From positions 1-63,982 of the forward strand of contig JAJFTY010000077.1 of NCBI GenBank assembly GCA_021372695.1: a stretch of DNA of 63,982 nt. Reading direction: 5' to 3'. The notes beneath the pieces were generated by a model, which had not been told where the DNA came from, did no database searches, and worked only from the letters and a program-made list of their open reading frames with translations. The translations under genes were made by a program, and so were the position numbers. Below, piece by piece: positions 63,402-63,982 of this stretch; the first letter of the stretch is position 1; the number at the start of each line of letters is the position of its first letter. This stretch comes from Deltaproteobacteria bacterium (lineage in GTDB: Bacteria; Desulfobacterota; Syntrophia; Syntrophales; UBA5619).

Positions 63402-63982
63402 ATGCTGATCAAGGGCGCCACGGAAGAAAATCGATATCGCGTCAGTTGGCCTGCGCAAGGCTACCAGGGCAGGGGAACGCTCACCTGGCCGGATGGGAGC
63501 CGTTACGAGGGCGAGTTTCAGGACGGCCACCTGCACGGTGAGGGGATCTTCACATGGCCTGACGGCAGTTCGTACAAGGGCAGATGGGTCAATGATCTAC
63601 CCCAAGGTGCGGGGCTCTTTACCTGGCCCGATGGCGGCCAATACGCAGGTGAATGGGCACAGGGAAAATCCAGGGCCGAGGAGCAGGCCAGGCGACAGGC
63701 TGAAGAAGAGGCCCGCAAGAAAGCCGAGGAGGAGGCCAAACGCCGGGCCGAAGAAGAAGCCCGCAAAAAAGCTGAGGATGAGGCCAAACGCCGGGCTGAA
63801 GAAGAAGCCCGCAAAAAGGCCGAGGAGGAAGCAAAGCGCCGGGCCGAAGAAGAGGCCCGCAAAAAAGCCGAGGAGGAGGCCAAACGCCGGGCTGAAGAAG
63901 AGGCCCGCAAAAAGGCCGAGGAAGAAGCAAAGCGCCGGGCCGAAGAAGAAGCCCGCAAAAAGGCCGAGGAGGAAGCAAAGCG
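63402..63982 (+). CDS. MORN-repeat protein with coiled-coil tail, C-terminus cut by window edge
   Basis: 193 codons, open to the right edge. Residues about 20-95 hold three MORN repeats (YQGRGTLTWPDGSRYEGEF, then LHGEGIFTWPDGSSYKGRW, then PQGAGLFTWPDGGQYAGEW). After a short linker the chain becomes a highly charged helix of 16-residue repeats (AEEEARKKAEEEAKRR) from about residue 101 on, encoded by 48-bp tandem repeats. ATG 63402 has no ribosome site and the frame stays open upstream, so the true start may be earlier. TolA/IgA-protease-like tails look alike. Function unknown; MORN modules bind lipids or proteins. Confidence 0.75.
   Translation, partial: MLIKGATEENRYRVSWPAQGYQGRGTLTWPDGSRYEGEFQDGHLHGEGIFTWPDGSSYKGRWVNDLPQGAGLFTWPDGGQYAGEWAQGKSRAEEQARRQAEEEARKKAEEEAKRRAEEEARKKAEDEAKRRAEEEARKKAEEEAKRRAEEEARKKAEEEAKRRAEEEARKKAEEEAKRRAEEEARKKAEEEAK
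63702..63982. repeat. 48-bp in-frame tandem repeat
   Basis: Nearly six units begin at 63702, 63750, 63798, 63846, 63894 and 63942, the last cut by the window edge. Units differ mostly at third codon positions (GAA/GAG, AAA/AAG). They encode a 16-residue Glu/Lys/Ala/Arg helix unit and are prone to copy-number change. Confidence 0.9.

Noticed and set aside
63702..63982. Tandem repeat as a CRISPR array
   Set aside because: Units are contiguous with no spacers and keep one coding frame.

Overview
The window is a high-GC, densely packed stretch of bacterial chromosome with about 56 protein genes and no rRNA, tRNA, CRISPR array, transposase or phage gene that I can see. Gene content fits a strictly anaerobic, Gram-negative bacterium of the Desulfobacterota (old Deltaproteobacteria), perhaps near syntrophic fatty-acid or aromatic-acid degraders. 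The reasons are ferredoxin-linked 2-oxoacid oxidoreductase, aldehyde:ferredoxin oxidoreductase, EtfAB with acyl-CoA dehydrogenase, a 2-hydroxyacyl-CoA dehydratase/benzoyl-CoA reductase-type pair, ADP-forming acyl-CoA synthetase and many CoA ligases or transferases. The lineage is inferred from gene content only.

Layout. 1-3967 (-): Fe(III)-type ABC importer (ATPase cut by the left edge, fused permease, binding protein). 4305-9765 (+): glyA, a glycine-zipper lipoprotein, a small membrane protein, then acyl-CoA dehydrogenase-etfB-etfA. 9766-10015: palindromic repeat. 10028-15859 (-): acyl-CoA ligase, two dehydratase-family subunits, M20 peptidase and HD protein. 16129-17370 (+): nucleoside transporter. 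17380-21642 (-): hydrolase and hybrid histidine kinase. 22307-31312 (+): PaaK-like ligase, KorDABC, SucCD, aldehyde oxidoreductase and polyferredoxin, which form a ferredoxin-linked central carbon module. 31595-32674 (+): HAD protein and thioesterase. 32894-37512 (+): one run encoding a small complex II anchor, SdhA, SdhB, a Rieske protein, a fused b6f-type cytochrome b and a small membrane protein. 37599-38345 (-): gpmA.

38753-47691 (-): two complete tripartite tricarboxylate transporters (TctABC) with an orphan ModA/WtpA-like lipoprotein between them, headed by a class V aminotransferase. 47895-56664 (-): a probable carboxylic-acid catabolic operon. It starts with a GntR/FCD regulator and continues with a CoA-transferase, ADP-forming acyl-CoA synthetase (two genes), biotin-dependent-type carboxyltransferase, a GltD-like flavoprotein with rearranged domains, and a conserved protein of unknown function. 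ilvD (57099-58754) is divergent. Two copies of a 12-bp near-palindrome lie between gntR and ilvD and are likely operators. 59041-63982: winged-helix regulator, penicillin acylase family enzyme, DUF5701-like protein and a MORN/coiled-coil protein cut by the right edge.

The most unusual items are: (i) the GltD-like protein whose N-terminal Fe-S domain seems moved to the C-terminal side; (ii) the joint SDH-Rieske-cytochrome b operon with only one 101-residue anchor; (iii) two related palindromic repeats that each place a TTGACA promoter exactly 15 bp beyond their end; (iv) a strongly folded leader before the aldehyde oxidoreductase; (v) the gntR/ilvD operator pair.
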